Shown here one piece after another: positions 44,278-53,365 of a DNA stretch of 64,000 bases (the first letter of the stretch is position 1; each line of letters starts with the position of its first letter). The stretch spans positions 1 to 64,000 of the forward strand of contig NZ_BPFA01000030.1 in assembly GCF_019655055.1 (NCBI RefSeq), in the 5' to 3' direction. The position numbers were made by a program, and so were the translations under genes. This DNA is from Shewanella sp. MBTL60-112-B2 (GTDB taxonomy: Bacteria; Pseudomonadota; Gammaproteobacteria; Enterobacterales; Shewanellaceae). Under the pieces are notes generated by a model. The model made no database searches, was not told the origin of the DNA, and worked only from the letters and a program-made list of their open reading frames with translations.

Positions 44278-44306
44278 AAAAATAGCGCCTTAATGGCGCT
44301 ATTTTT
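44278..44306 (+). terminator. Intrinsic terminator of the trp operon
   Basis: AAATAGCGCC (44280-44289) pairs with GGCGCTATTT (44295-44304), followed by Ts, about 40 bp after trpA. Confidence 0.88.
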
Positions 44307-44345
44307 ATTTGTCAGCTCGATTCTGTAGCCGATTAATTCAGCACT

Positions 44346-44402
44346 GAATCACTTTAGCATTTCACTGTTATTTTAACATCTCACAGTTATTTCAGCATCT
44401 CA
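44346..44402. repeat. Three-copy 19-bp tandem repeat spanning the assT stop codon
   Basis: On the minus strand three 19-bp units follow each other: 44402-44384 (TGAGATGCTGAAATAACTG), 44383-44365 and 44364-44346. The first contains the last codons and the TAA of assT. Units 2 and 3 carry point differences but keep TAA or TGA at the same place. Confidence 0.88.
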
Positions 44403-46192
44403 TTAGCCCGAATAACCTGAGCGCGGTAACCCGTCGCAAACATATCATGGCTGTCGATATTGATGCGAACAGCAGGCTTAGTTTCGCCATATCTGTGCTC
44501 AACCAAGATAGATTGCACCTTACCTGTGGTGTCATCCATCTTTAAGTTACCGTAACCACCGCCTAAACCAAACAGGCCAGCAGAAGCGAAATAGCTCATC
44601 ATGCTATCTTTATCCGCTTGGTATTTAACGATAGACGTCACCGGTGAGTAGCCTTCATAACCCAGCTCATCTTTACCGTATTCCCAGACTTGCTGAACCG
44701 TCATGTTTTGCTCATCAATCTTATACTCTACCGAGCGAGAGTACTTTTCATTAGCAAACATCGGCTGACCTAAATCACGACCATCACCGTTATCAAACAC
44801 GGTTAAGGTACCCTTTTCTGGCACCAAATACGCTGTGTGTGATGTCCAGCTAAAGTCAAAATCTTTATCCTGACAAGCGCCTTTCTCGTTACACCAGATT
44901 GGCTCACCGTCAGCAGTGATTGGCTTAAGTAGCTTGTCTTGGAACTTGTCGCTCCAGCCCTTACTAGCACTTAAAATCCACTTAACTTGCTTATCACGGC
45001 CAATCTTAATCACCGCTGATTGATGGCGTGAGCTGATAATAATACTGTCGTCGGTTGGATCATATTCAATCGAGTTTACATGGGCCCAGTTACGACCTGT
45101 CGCAACGCCGTGAATATCGCCATATGGCGCCTTGGCTAAGTCTTCTTCAGTGGTTTGATGACCCGCATCGTCAAGGTTAATGTTCAAACAAACCGCACCA
45201 GCATCAAGCGATAACAGCGCTGCATCACGCATAGGATCTAAAATGGTATTTAAGTCCCAGTAATCAACTAACTTACCTGTGTTATCTACTTCTATAATCT
45301 GATCACGCACAGTATTAACTAGGCGGCCATCAGCGGTACGGTAATCTTTGGCTGCTGCACGGATAAACACGTTACCGTTAGCGCCTTCGATGCCTTCATG
45401 AGAGGCATCGATAAAATTACCCGGCAGACTGTGCTCAGAGATCATCCGCCCCATGATCGACATTTTCTTCCAGCCTTGGCCCTGCACCCACACCATGTTG
45501 CCGTCTTTAGTGACGTTCATGCCCATAGCGTAACCTGCGTTATCGTAGGTTTTAGCGTCATGAGTGGTATACGGGTTCATATACCAGCGAATATCGCCTG
45601 CTGTATCGATAATAAAAAAGCCCGGCTTGCCATCCCAAGAAAAAGCGCCTGGTGCATCAGAGTTATTGTGCATCAAAGGGGCGGCTTTACCGTCGGCATT
45701 GGTCCAGTTTACAAAGTACAGTCGGTCTTTAAAGTCGGCATCAACATGCTCTACTTCAACAAGTGGTGCTTTCGCCCACTGGCTTTCAGAAAACCCCATG
45801 TCGATATCAGGTGTTAGCATCTTATAATCATGAGACTTTTGCTCACCGTTCTCGGTCCATTTAACGGTAAAGGTGTTCATAAAGGCTGGGTAAAGACCAA
45901 AGATGGGTACCCCGCCCTCATCCATCACGCGCATATCATCTACTTGATAGCTCAAGCTCACACCGTCAGCATCATTAGCATGCACAGTGACTTCTACGCC
46001 TGAAATGGTATGGCCCGCTAAGGTTACTAAGGCGGTAAGCGGCGCGTTTTCATAGGGGTTATGAATGATATAACCTAAAGGCGCCCCTTCAACAGGCTTA
46101 GGTTTCATGCCATCAATAGAAGCAAAAACTTGGCTACTACAAAGGCTAAGAGATAGGGCTATTGCCGATAGAATTAACGAGGGTTTAGACAT
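44387..46192 (-). CDS. assT: Arylsulfate sulfotransferase (periplasmic)
   Basis: AssT moves sulfate from one phenol to another in the periplasm without PAPS. The 601-residue protein has a signal peptide (about 1-24, ending QVFA). An N-terminal Ig-like domain and a six-bladed propeller follow. The family's catalytic His is His452, twelve residues after the second cysteine of the disulfide pair Cys434/Cys440 (CNEKGAC), the same spacing as in E. coli AssT. The usual dsbL/dsbI partners are not next to it, so another thiol oxidase must form the disulfide. Confidence 0.92.
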   Translation of the reverse strand: MSKPSLILSAIALSLSLCSSQVFASIDGMKPKPVEGAPLGYIIHNPYENAPLTALVTLAGHTISGVEVTVHANDADGVSLSYQVDDMRVMDEGGVPIFGLYPAFMNTFTVKWTENGEQKSHDYKMLTPDIDMGFSESQWAKAPLVEVEHVDADFKDRLYFVNWTNADGKAAPLMHNNSDAPGAFSWDGKPGFFIIDTAGDIRWYMNPYTTHDAKTYDNAGYAMGMNVTKDGNMVWVQGQGWKKMSIMGRMISEHSLPGNFIDASHEGIEGANGNVFIRAAAKDYRTADGRLVNTVRDQIIEVDNTGKLVDYWDLNTILDPMRDAALLSLDAGAVCLNINLDDAGHQTTEEDLAKAPYGDIHGVATGRNWAHVNSIEYDPTDDSIIISSRHQSAVIKIGRDKQVKWILSASKGWSDKFQDKLLKPITADGEPIWCNEKGACQDKDFDFSWTSHTAYLVPEKGTLTVFDNGDGRDLGQPMFANEKYSRSVEYKIDEQNMTVQQVWEYGKDELGYEGYSPVTSIVKYQADKDSMMSYFASAGLFGLGGGYGNLKMDDTTGKVQSILVEHRYGETKPAVRINIDSHDMFATGYRAQVIRANEMLK

Positions 46193-46540
46193 TTAATTGA
46201 TATTCTCAGCGAGTCAAAAACTGAGGCCGATTATAAGCAGCAAATACAATAAAAACTGCCGTCTGATTAACACTATAGCGAGTATATTTCGAGTTTGGAT
46301 TAGCGATCACGGTTTATCATTTTAGTTTGCTCTAGATGCAACTTTTACGATATTTAAGCATCATCAAAAAGCCCCGAATTTATCATTATCAAAAATCGTT
46401 TTCACAGCTTATAAACGCGGTGTTAGCCATGATGTTCAATATGTTTAGTAAATGGCGATTTTATCCTAAAAACGCCATTAGAGTATCTGCAAACCAAGCT
46501 CAAAGTTACCGTTAAGACCTTGCTTTATACGCGTTGTGGC
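46193..46540. other. Intergenic stretch upstream of assT, nothing recognised
   Basis: About 350 bp with no convincing gene or terminator. It should contain the assT promoter and lies downstream of the small membrane protein gene. Confidence 0.35.
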
Positions 46541-46846
46541 TTACTTTTTAATGTCTATAACAACAGCGTGCTTCTTGAAATACCAAACCGCAATTGGCAC
46601 TTCTATTACCGCGTACACAATAAAGGTAAACCAGAACCAATTGGCACTAAAGAAGAGTAAACTGAAATCATATCCAGAACCCCAATACTTAAGCCCAACC
46701 AGTATCATCACAAAGCTTGAGCTGGCGATATCACACAGTGATATTTTGTTGAAATCATTGCCAGCAAGCTTGGGGTAAATAGAAAAATACCCAAGTACGA
46801 CAACCGCCAGCACTAAGCCGATTATCGATAATTCTGCCATTCCCAT
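46541..46846 (-). CDS. Small membrane protein, uncharacterised
   Basis: The 101-residue protein is not recognised. It has three hydrophobic segments: LSIIGLVLAVVVLGYFSIYP, IASSSFVMILVGLKYW and WFWFTFIVYAVIEVPIAVWYF. It ends in a short basic tail. The ATG at 46846 has GGAG 6 bp upstream, which supports translation. It lies 99 bp downstream of the large decarboxylase-like/oxidoreductase gene on the same strand, so co-transcription is possible. Confidence 0.65.
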   Translation of the reverse strand: MGMAELSIIGLVLAVVVLGYFSIYPKLAGNDFNKISLCDIASSSFVMILVGLKYWGSGYDFSLLFFSANWFWFTFIVYAVIEVPIAVWYFKKHAVVIDIKK

Positions 46847-46945
46847 CACTCACTCCAAATTGATGTAGTGATAGCAGCTAAGCCTGCTATCACTACGTTT
46901 ATAATTACCGCACATGCTTAAGCATTGCATGGTCGATAACTGTTA

Positions 46946-49900
46946 TTAAAAGTCCTTTTCACCTTTTATGATCTCTGGGTAACCGCAAATCGCTTTTGAA
47001 GTCTGCATTCCCGCCATAGTCGCAGCTTCAACACAGCCAGCGTTAATTCCGGTTTTAATCCAATCACCAGTCACAAACAAGTTATCTATACCTGTGCCAT
47101 CAGTGTCAATACGATACTGAGTACTGCCCTTCACCGACATCACATAACGCTCAGACGGGTCAACATTGGCGCGCCAATATTGGCTATCAAATCTGGCCTT
47201 ACCTTCTGCCTCACTGTCGTCATGTAACCAGTGCCATGGAAACTCAGAGCCTGAATCGCCATCTTTAGCAGGTACATTATCCCACAACTTATGGATTTCA
47301 TTCTCTAGCTGAGAAATCGCCCCCAGCTTAGCTGCTAATGTTTTTTGCGCCTGAAATCCAAGTTCAGTAATAGGCGGATAACTGTCTACAGGCAAAGCAG
47401 AGCAGAAGTAACTAGCATTTTTAGGCTGCACGCCTTGCCAGTCTTCTTTATCGATCAAATGAGTCAGCGACGCCCATGTATCGAAAGGCTCAGTAAAGCC
47501 TGACAATACTGGCTCCTCTCCATTATCAGGACGCAGAGGCCAGCCTATGCCTGCTAAATCTTGATCCATCCATAATTGATACGCCTGAGTGGCAACCGTT
47601 TTGACCTTATCGACGCTTTGCGATAGCGCCTGACTTTGTTCCATCACTTCACTGGCAACATGGGGCACTGAGCCTATCGACAAGCCAAAAATTACCTTGT
47701 CGAAATCTTGCCCTTTCACTAGACGCTTCTTTGGCAGTGGCTTATTAAATTTCTGCTGGTAAACATCGTCCCAATTACACCAAAAATGCTCCAGGTTAAT
47801 GTTATTGGCTTGCAGCAATTGGGCTTGCTCAGTGTCAATCTGCTCATAATTAGGCTCACTCGGCCAGCAAGCTAAACCTTTAACATCAACAAAAGGGTTA
47901 TATTCCTGATATTCTGGTTTTAAGGCGACTTGCTCTGTTATTTCAATCGCTTGAACGCTTGAATTATTGCAAACTAAGTTATCGACTTTATTAAAGAAGT
48001 GGAAATTAACGCCACGGCGTTTCAGCACCTCATAATAAGGGGTAAATACCGTATCGCCCATGCCAGCCTGCATCTCCCACATCACCCCGCCTTGGTAACA
48101 AAAAGCGATACGTAACATAGAACGGATAATGGTGCCCGCCTCTAAATTAGGCTTATCAAAGTTGCCCTGCTCGTAAGCAAAAACTAAGTCATAAAAGCCA
48201 CGCACCGGCGCAGAGTCAACAGTAAACGTCTGATTTGCCCCATGCTTAGTTAACCATTCGCGGTAATCATAGTCATTGATCACATCAAACCCATGCTTAA
48301 ACACATCATCAGCAAACATACCTTTGAGTATGGTTAAACCAAGATCGGCGGCAATATAAAGCCGTCTTAGCTCATCGTTAGTTTCCAGCCTATCGACAAA
48401 GCGCTCCTCTAGACGAGCTCTAAACGCATCAACTGCAGATTCAACAAAGCCACCTTCATCTTCTGTATCATGATGATGCTCTATACAATCTCGGCCAATC
48501 ATCTGATTAAAATGGCACTCTAACTTATCTGCCAATGAGCTGATGCTTTCTTTAGCATCATCAATCGAATCTTCAATTTTTTCATTAAGCTCAGCGAACC
48601 ACTCCTTACTAAACCAATGCACAGGTCGAGCCGATTCTTTGGCATCGCTATCAAGCGTATCAAGCAGGTCATCCATTTCGGTTAGCCAATGACGGATCCA
48701 GCTAAATGCAGCTTTCACCACTTTCCACAGCGTCAAGACTTGAGTGCTATCTCCCGGCAAACCACTGCGTTCAGGAAATTGGATTGGCCAACTATCGGAG
48801 TCACCGCCAATATCTTCTTGCAGCACAATAAAGTTATGCGGTTTAAACGCATCAAGGAAGGTGGCTAAAGGCGCACCTTTTGGCCGGTCGAGTTCCTCAT
48901 AGGCTTGGCGCATCAAGCTAAAGGCATTTTGATAGAACCCGAACCAAATATGCAGCCCATGCTCTTCGATCCGTTGACTCTTGGCAGCATTACGGCCGCT
49001 GGCACCTTTACCACCAATGCGCCAGCCCATCTGATATATGTCGATTTGGTAGCGGTTTTGCCAACCTGGCTGCTCAGTCAAACACATTGCAGAAGTGATG
49101 GCAGCGACGCCGCCGCCCAATATGGCAATTTTCTCTTTCTTTACTATCGTGTTATCGACCAGCACCTCGCCTTGAGGCACCTCAAAATCAAAATTCACAT
49201 GGTAAGGTAATAATACATTTTGCTCGCCTAACTCAACCCCTAGTGACTCTTTGAAAGGGAAAGAGTCATTATCAAAAATGGTTGCCAACAGATCATTTTC
49301 AAGCAAAGACACCGAGTGTACTTTATTAATTTTGGCAGGTGCCGCCGTAATGGCTTGATACACTGCTTTGTCGCCTGCGCTGTCTGGAAGCTGTTTTAAA
49401 AATATCTGATCGATTGCAGGTTTAAATAGCAAGCTATAAAGCTGCTCTTCACCTAGCTTGTCTAGTTCTGGAATAAAATCAGTTTGCTCTTTAAACAGTT
49501 GCCATGTCTGAGTCATCGCCTCAATCGTCGATAATTGCTGCTCTTCTTTGGCGTTACAATCCACGCTTAATAGCGGATGCATAGCAAGCTCTGTTTCAGG
49601 GGAAAAATGCTTAAAGCTTTTAGCCGATAGGCTTAATTTCGTCAGCGGCTGTCCAGCCTCTGGCATCTCATACTCACACATGTATTTAGGGTAACCGAAC
49701 AGCTCTCGACCGTTGATTAATGCCATGGCGTCATTAACGAAGATGTGCAGCGGATGAAAGTACACATGGCTAATATCATCACTATCGCTGCTATTTTGCT
49801 GCCCTACCATCACCCAGGTAACAATATCCGTTTCCTGGATCCAGCCTTTGGCTCTATCTTGTGGGTTCTCGGAGTATGCCTTATCAACCCGGGTAAAACT

Positions 49901-50101
49901 GGTCAGCACATAAGGTGATAGCACCTTGAAATACATAGCTGTTCCAGCGACTTGGTTAAGACAGGTATCTATGGACCTTTGCAAGTTTTCAAGTTTGCCT
50001 TTTAAGAAAAAGCCATACATATCGGCTTTACTGAGCACTAACGGTGAGTGCATTAACATAGAGCCTGGTGGGTAAATAAAATTGGGGTGTTGTGCTTCCA
50101 T
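46946..50101 (-). CDS. Acetoacetate decarboxylase-like / FAD-dependent oxidoreductase fusion
   Basis: The 1051-residue protein joins two domains. Residues about 20-200 resemble acetoacetate decarboxylase-fold proteins (YVLTSFTRVDKAY, HIFVNDAMALINGRELFGYPKY). From about residue 323 a Rossmann dinucleotide-binding motif begins (IAILGGGVAAITSA, glycines near 329-331). It is followed by YQMGWRIGGKGASGRN, which matches amine-oxidase or desaturase-type flavoproteins, and the C-terminus has LFVTGDWIKTGINAGCVEAATMAG, the usual FAD-closing motif. A tandem of a small-acid binding fold and a flavoenzyme suggests modification of a lipid or pigment, but the substrate is unknown. No signal peptide is seen. 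Confidence 0.78.
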   Translation of the reverse strand: MEAQHPNFIYPPGSMLMHSPLVLSKADMYGFFLKGKLENLQRSIDTCLNQVAGTAMYFKVLSPYVLTSFTRVDKAYSENPQDRAKGWIQETDIVTWVMVGQQNSSDSDDISHVYFHPLHIFVNDAMALINGRELFGYPKYMCEYEMPEAGQPLTKLSLSAKSFKHFSPETELAMHPLLSVDCNAKEEQQLSTIEAMTQTWQLFKEQTDFIPELDKLGEEQLYSLLFKPAIDQIFLKQLPDSAGDKAVYQAITAAPAKINKVHSVSLLENDLLATIFDNDSFPFKESLGVELGEQNVLLPYHVNFDFEVPQGEVLVDNTIVKKEKIAILGGGVAAITSAMCLTEQPGWQNRYQIDIYQMGWRIGGKGASGRNAAKSQRIEEHGLHIWFGFYQNAFSLMRQAYEELDRPKGAPLATFLDAFKPHNFIVLQEDIGGDSDSWPIQFPERSGLPGDSTQVLTLWKVVKAAFSWIRHWLTEMDDLLDTLDSDAKESARPVHWFSKEWFAELNEKIEDSIDDAKESISSLADKLECHFNQMIGRDCIEHHHDTEDEGGFVESAVDAFRARLEERFVDRLETNDELRRLYIAADLGLTILKGMFADDVFKHGFDVINDYDYREWLTKHGANQTFTVDSAPVRGFYDLVFAYEQGNFDKPNLEAGTIIRSMLRIAFCYQGGVMWEMQAGMGDTVFTPYYEVLKRRGVNFHFFNKVDNLVCNNSSVQAIEITEQVALKPEYQEYNPFVDVKGLACWPSEPNYEQIDTEQAQLLQANNINLEHFWCNWDDVYQQKFNKPLPKKRLVKGQDFDKVIFGLSIGSVPHVASEVMEQSQALSQSVDKVKTVATQAYQLWMDQDLAGIGWPLRPDNGEEPVLSGFTEPFDTWASLTHLIDKEDWQGVQPKNASYFCSALPVDSYPPITELGFQAQKTLAAKLGAISQLENEIHKLWDNVPAKDGDSGSEFPWHWLHDDSEAEGKARFDSQYWRANVDPSERYVMSVKGSTQYRIDTDGTGIDNLFVTGDWIKTGINAGCVEAATMAGMQTSKAICGYPEIIKGEKDF

Positions 50102-50350
50102 TGCTTACTTCCTGTAATTCCCAGAGTTAAACACATATAAAACATGTATTAGACGAATAGTAAGCAATTAAAACATGGATAAAGAGTCAACACAGCATCG
50201 TGGGATTTTTTAGCAGAAAAATTGTTCAAAACAAATGAAAACAGAAAGCTAATTTAAAGAAACTGCCTGTTGTAAATCTGAATCACTAGAAGGACCTTTT
50301 CCTTCAAACACAAGTTCGTGTACCTATAAATCGTTAAACATAGCCTTCCC

Positions 50351-50377
50351 CTTTAATTCCTTTAATTCCTTTAATTC
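50351..50377. repeat. 9-bp tandem repeat, three copies
   Basis: CTTTAATTC occurs three times head to tail in the gap between nqrF and the fusion gene. Confidence 0.85.
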
Positions 50378-50439
50378 AATTTCAAGCAAAGCCTATTTGG
50401 TGATAACGGACCTAACTGAAGTAGGTAGTTTAGGACTGA

Positions 50440-50468
50440 AAAAAACGCAGCCAAATGGCTGCGTTTTT
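50440..50468 (-). terminator. Intrinsic terminator of the nqr operon
   Basis: AAAAACGCAGCC / GGCTGCGTTTTT with loop AAAT has a T-run on the minus strand. It now lies about 380 bp after the nqrF stop codon because the duplicated nqrF tails lie in between. Confidence 0.85.
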
Positions 50469-50494
50469 ATGGGTTCAATCATTCAAATTTAGGG

Positions 50495-50572
50495 CTAGTC
50501 ATCTAGTCATCTAGTCATCTAGTCATCTAGTCATCTAGTCATCTAGTCATCTAGTCATCTAGTCATCTAGTC
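50495..50572. repeat. 8-bp tandem repeat, nine copies, derived from the nqrF 3' end
   Basis: CTAGTCAT is repeated nine times without error (50495-50566), plus six bases. On the minus strand the unit reads ATGACTAG, which matches the TAGATGAC and GACTAG pieces of the nqrF end (codons for LDD and D-stop). It joins directly to decayed nqrF tail A. Confidence 0.92.
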
Positions 50573-50657
50573 GAATATTCTCTGGCTCAACACCTAGACT
50601 TTCAAGCATCGCGATAACCGATGAGTTCATCATTGATGTAGGGCTACATTGCTTTAG
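50573..50657 (-). pseudogene. Decayed nqrF tail, copy A
   Basis: On the minus strand this matches the last 28 or so codons of nqrF (NSSVIAMLESLGVEPENI). A 2-bp loss after the ATG breaks the frame, and the normal LLDDFGD end is replaced by the 8-bp array. It is closer to copy B than to nqrF itself. Confidence 0.8.
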
Positions 50658-50702
50658 CCCTTCCCTACTATCGGTTAATAATGCTTAGATTTAGCTGTGC
50701 GC

Positions 50703-50812
50703 TTAGTCACCAAAATCATCTAGTAGAATATTCTCTGGCTCAACACCTAGGCTTTCAAGCATCGCGATAACTGATGAGTTCATCATTGATGTAGGACCAC
50801 ACATTGCTTTGG
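50703..50812 (-). pseudogene. nqrF tail, copy B
   Basis: This is an open fragment encoding MCGPTSMMNSSVIAMLES and on to a complete LLDDFGD end with TAA. It is close to 90 percent identical by eye to the functional nqrF end, but has one extra codon (GPTSMMN against GPPIMN). There is no start region, so it is a 3' fragment, not a gene. Confidence 0.82.
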
Positions 50813-50848
50813 CCCAGCTAAAGCCTCTCCAATCATTGAAACTTAGGG

Positions 50849-52066
50849 CTAGTCGCCAAAGTCATCTAATAGGATGTTCTCTGGCTCAACACCTAAGCTT
50901 TCTAGCATCGCGATAACTGATGAGTTCATGATCGGAGGTCCACACATGTAGAACTCACAATCTTCTGGCGCCTTGTGATTTTTAAGATAATTCTCATAAA
51001 GCACGTTATGGATAAATCCTGTGTAACCGGTCCAGTTATCTTCTGGTAGTGGATCAGACAGTGCCACATGCCAAACAAAGTTATCATTTTCAGCTGCTAA
51101 GGTATCAAAGTCTTCTTGATAGAATACTTCGCGAGTTGAACGCGCGCCGTACCAGAAGCTCATCTTACGCTTAGTTTTAACACCTTTAAGCTGGTTGAAG
51201 ATATGTGAACGCATTGGTGCCATACCAGCACCACCACCAATAAACACCATTTCAGCATCCGTTTCTTTAACGAAGAACTCACCGAATGGGCCAGAGATAG
51301 TGACTTTATCACCCGCTTTTAGGTTAAAGATGTACGATGACATTTTACCAGGAGCGATATTGTCGCTTGGCGGCGTAGCAATACGCACGTTAAGCATGAT
51401 ACGGCCTTTCTCATCTGGATAGTTAGCCATTGAGTATGCACGCAACACGTCTTCATCAACTTTAGACACAAGCTTAAATAGGTCGTACTTTTCCCAATCA
51501 TCACGGTACTCGGCAGGAATATCAAAATCCGCATACTTCACTTCGTGAGCCGGTGCTTCAATCTGGATGTAACCACCCGCTTTGAATAGTACGTCTTCGC
51601 CCTCAGGCAATTTAAGTAAAAGCTCTTTAATAAAGGTCGCTTGGTTATTGTTAGAAATAACCTCACATTGCCATTTTTTAACGCCGAAGATCTCTTCTTC
51701 AACTTCCAGTTCCATATCGGTTTTAACCGATACCTGACAAGCTAAGCGACAACCTTCTTTGGCTTCTTTCTTATTAATATGGTCACGCTCTGTTGCTAAG
51801 ATCTCACCGCCGCCAGATTTTACTTTTACACGGCATTGACCACATGTACCACCGCCACCACAGGCAGATGGAATAAAGATATTTTTGCCCGCTAACGCGC
51901 CTAATAACTTATCACCCGCTTGGGTCGAAATACTCTTATCAGGATCGTCGTTAATACGGATATTAACGTCACCTGTAGAAACCAGTTTGCTCTTGGCGAA
52001 TAAAATCACCATAACCAATATGCTAACCACGAAGGTGAACATACCGATACCAATTGCCATTTCCAT
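50849..52066 (-). CDS. nqrF: Na+-translocating NADH:quinone reductase subunit F
   Basis: NqrF oxidises NADH and feeds electrons into the Na+ pump. The 405-residue protein has an N-terminal membrane helix (about 4-24) and a 2Fe-2S domain with Cys69, Cys75, Cys78 and Cys110 (CGGGGTCGQC, LACQV). FAD binding is by RAYSMANYP and NADH binding by FIGGGAGMAPMRSH and FYMCGPPIM. It ends LLDDFGD, a typical family C-terminus. It is the last gene of the operon, and two partial copies of its 3' end lie downstream. Confidence 0.97.
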   Translation of the reverse strand: MEMAIGIGMFTFVVSILVMVILFAKSKLVSTGDVNIRINDDPDKSISTQAGDKLLGALAGKNIFIPSACGGGGTCGQCRVKVKSGGGEILATERDHINKKEAKEGCRLACQVSVKTDMELEVEEEIFGVKKWQCEVISNNNQATFIKELLLKLPEGEDVLFKAGGYIQIEAPAHEVKYADFDIPAEYRDDWEKYDLFKLVSKVDEDVLRAYSMANYPDEKGRIMLNVRIATPPSDNIAPGKMSSYIFNLKAGDKVTISGPFGEFFVKETDAEMVFIGGGAGMAPMRSHIFNQLKGVKTKRKMSFWYGARSTREVFYQEDFDTLAAENDNFVWHVALSDPLPEDNWTGYTGFIHNVLYENYLKNHKAPEDCEFYMCGPPIMNSSVIAMLESLGVEPENILLDDFGD

Positions 52067-52121
52067 CGAATCTACCTTTTGTTTAATTCGTTTTCATTAA
52101 GGGGTTAATGTGAAATCGCCC

Positions 52122-52730
52122 TTAAATAGAAATTCCGGAGAAAGCCATAAAGCCTAACGCCATCAGACCTGTGGTAATAAACACAATACCTATGCCTTGC
52201 AACCCTTGAGGAATTGCGTGGAACTTCATACGCTCACGCAGACCCGCTAGCATCACAATCGCCATTGCCCAGCCAAAGCCTGATCCCATAGCAAATACAG
52301 CTGACTCTGCTAGGTTATAGTCACGGTTTGCCATAAAGATAACACCGGCAAAAATCGCGCAGTTAACGGTTAACAGGGGTAGGAAAATACCCAATGAGTC
52401 ATATAGTGCAGGGATGTACTTATCTAAAAACATTTCCAAGATCTGCACTAATGCTGCAATCACACCAATAAAGGTAATTAGCTGCAAATAGCTTAAGTCC
52501 AGTGCAGGGTAACCTGCCCAAGCAAGTGCACCCGGCGCAAGAATATTGGCGTAGATCAATTGGTTAAGTGGCACAGCAAGTGTCATCACTACGATGACGG
52601 CAATACCTAAGCCAAAAGAGGTCGACACCTTTTTCGATACCGCTAAGAAGGTACACATACCCATAAAGAACGACAGCGCCATGTTGTCGATAAACGCAGC
52701 TTGTATAAACAGATTAATATAATGTTCCAT
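52122..52730 (-). CDS. nqrE: Na+-translocating NADH:quinone reductase subunit E
   Basis: NqrE is one of two membrane subunits that bind the central 2Fe-2S centre with NqrD and help form the Na+ path. The 202-residue protein has six membrane helices, with Cys residues at MGMCTFLAVS and TVNCAIFAGV in opposite halves, the expected inverted repeat. It lies 8 bp after nqrD and 55 bp before nqrF. Confidence 0.97.
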   Translation of the reverse strand: MEHYINLFIQAAFIDNMALSFFMGMCTFLAVSKKVSTSFGLGIAVIVVMTLAVPLNQLIYANILAPGALAWAGYPALDLSYLQLITFIGVIAALVQILEMFLDKYIPALYDSLGIFLPLLTVNCAIFAGVIFMANRDYNLAESAVFAMGSGFGWAMAIVMLAGLRERMKFHAIPQGLQGIGIVFITTGLMALGFMAFSGISI

Positions 52731-52738
52731 AAAGCCTC

Positions 52739-53362
52739 TTAACCTCGCTTGCGTTGAATGACGTTAATTGACCAGATCATCAAGCCAATTAAGAAGAACG
52801 CACTCGGTGGTAGCTTGAACATTTCATTCGCTAAGTACCAACCGCCGTTTTCCACAGTTTGAAAGATCTCATGGCCAAACAGTGTGCCGCTGCCAAGTAG
52901 CTCACGTACAAATGCCACACCAAGTAAGATCACGCCATAACCTAACGCGTTACCCACTGCATCAACCACAGCTAAGTGAGGCGGGTTCTTCATGGCAAAC
53001 GCTTCAGCGCGGCCCATGATGATACAGTTGGTAATAATCAAGCCGACAAATACTGATAGCTGACGCGAAAGCTCATAGGCCACGTCTTGCAGCACCATGT
53101 CTACCACAATGACCAATGAAGCAATGACCGTCATCTGCGCAATAATACGCACGCTGTTTGGAATAAGTGACCGTATGCTTGAAATAATCAAGTTTGAGAA
53201 CACCAATACAAAGGTCACGGCTAACGTCATAACCAGTGCCGTTTGCATCGAGTTACTAACCGCTAACGCCGAACAAACACCCAAAACCTGCATTGCGACT
53301 GGGTTATTAGCAAAAATAGGCCCAGTTAGCATTTCACGAGTCGAAATAGATTGAGTACTCAT
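52739..53362 (-). CDS. nqrD: Na+-translocating NADH:quinone reductase subunit D
   Basis: NqrD is the partner of NqrE. The 207-residue protein has six membrane helices, with the conserved Cys in LGVCSALAVS and in ITNCIIMGRAEAFAMKN. It belongs to the NqrDE/RnfAE family. It starts 3 bp after nqrC ends. Confidence 0.97.
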   Translation of the reverse strand: MSTQSISTREMLTGPIFANNPVAMQVLGVCSALAVSNSMQTALVMTLAVTFVLVFSNLIISSIRSLIPNSVRIIAQMTVIASLVIVVDMVLQDVAYELSRQLSVFVGLIITNCIIMGRAEAFAMKNPPHLAVVDAVGNALGYGVILLGVAFVRELLGSGTLFGHEIFQTVENGGWYLANEMFKLPPSAFFLIGLMIWSINVIQRKRG

Positions 53363-53365
53363 CCT

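Noticed and set aside
46536..46778. Plus-strand frame opposite the small membrane protein gene
   Set aside because: The opposite strand has the better ribosome site and coherent membrane helices; this frame lacks both.
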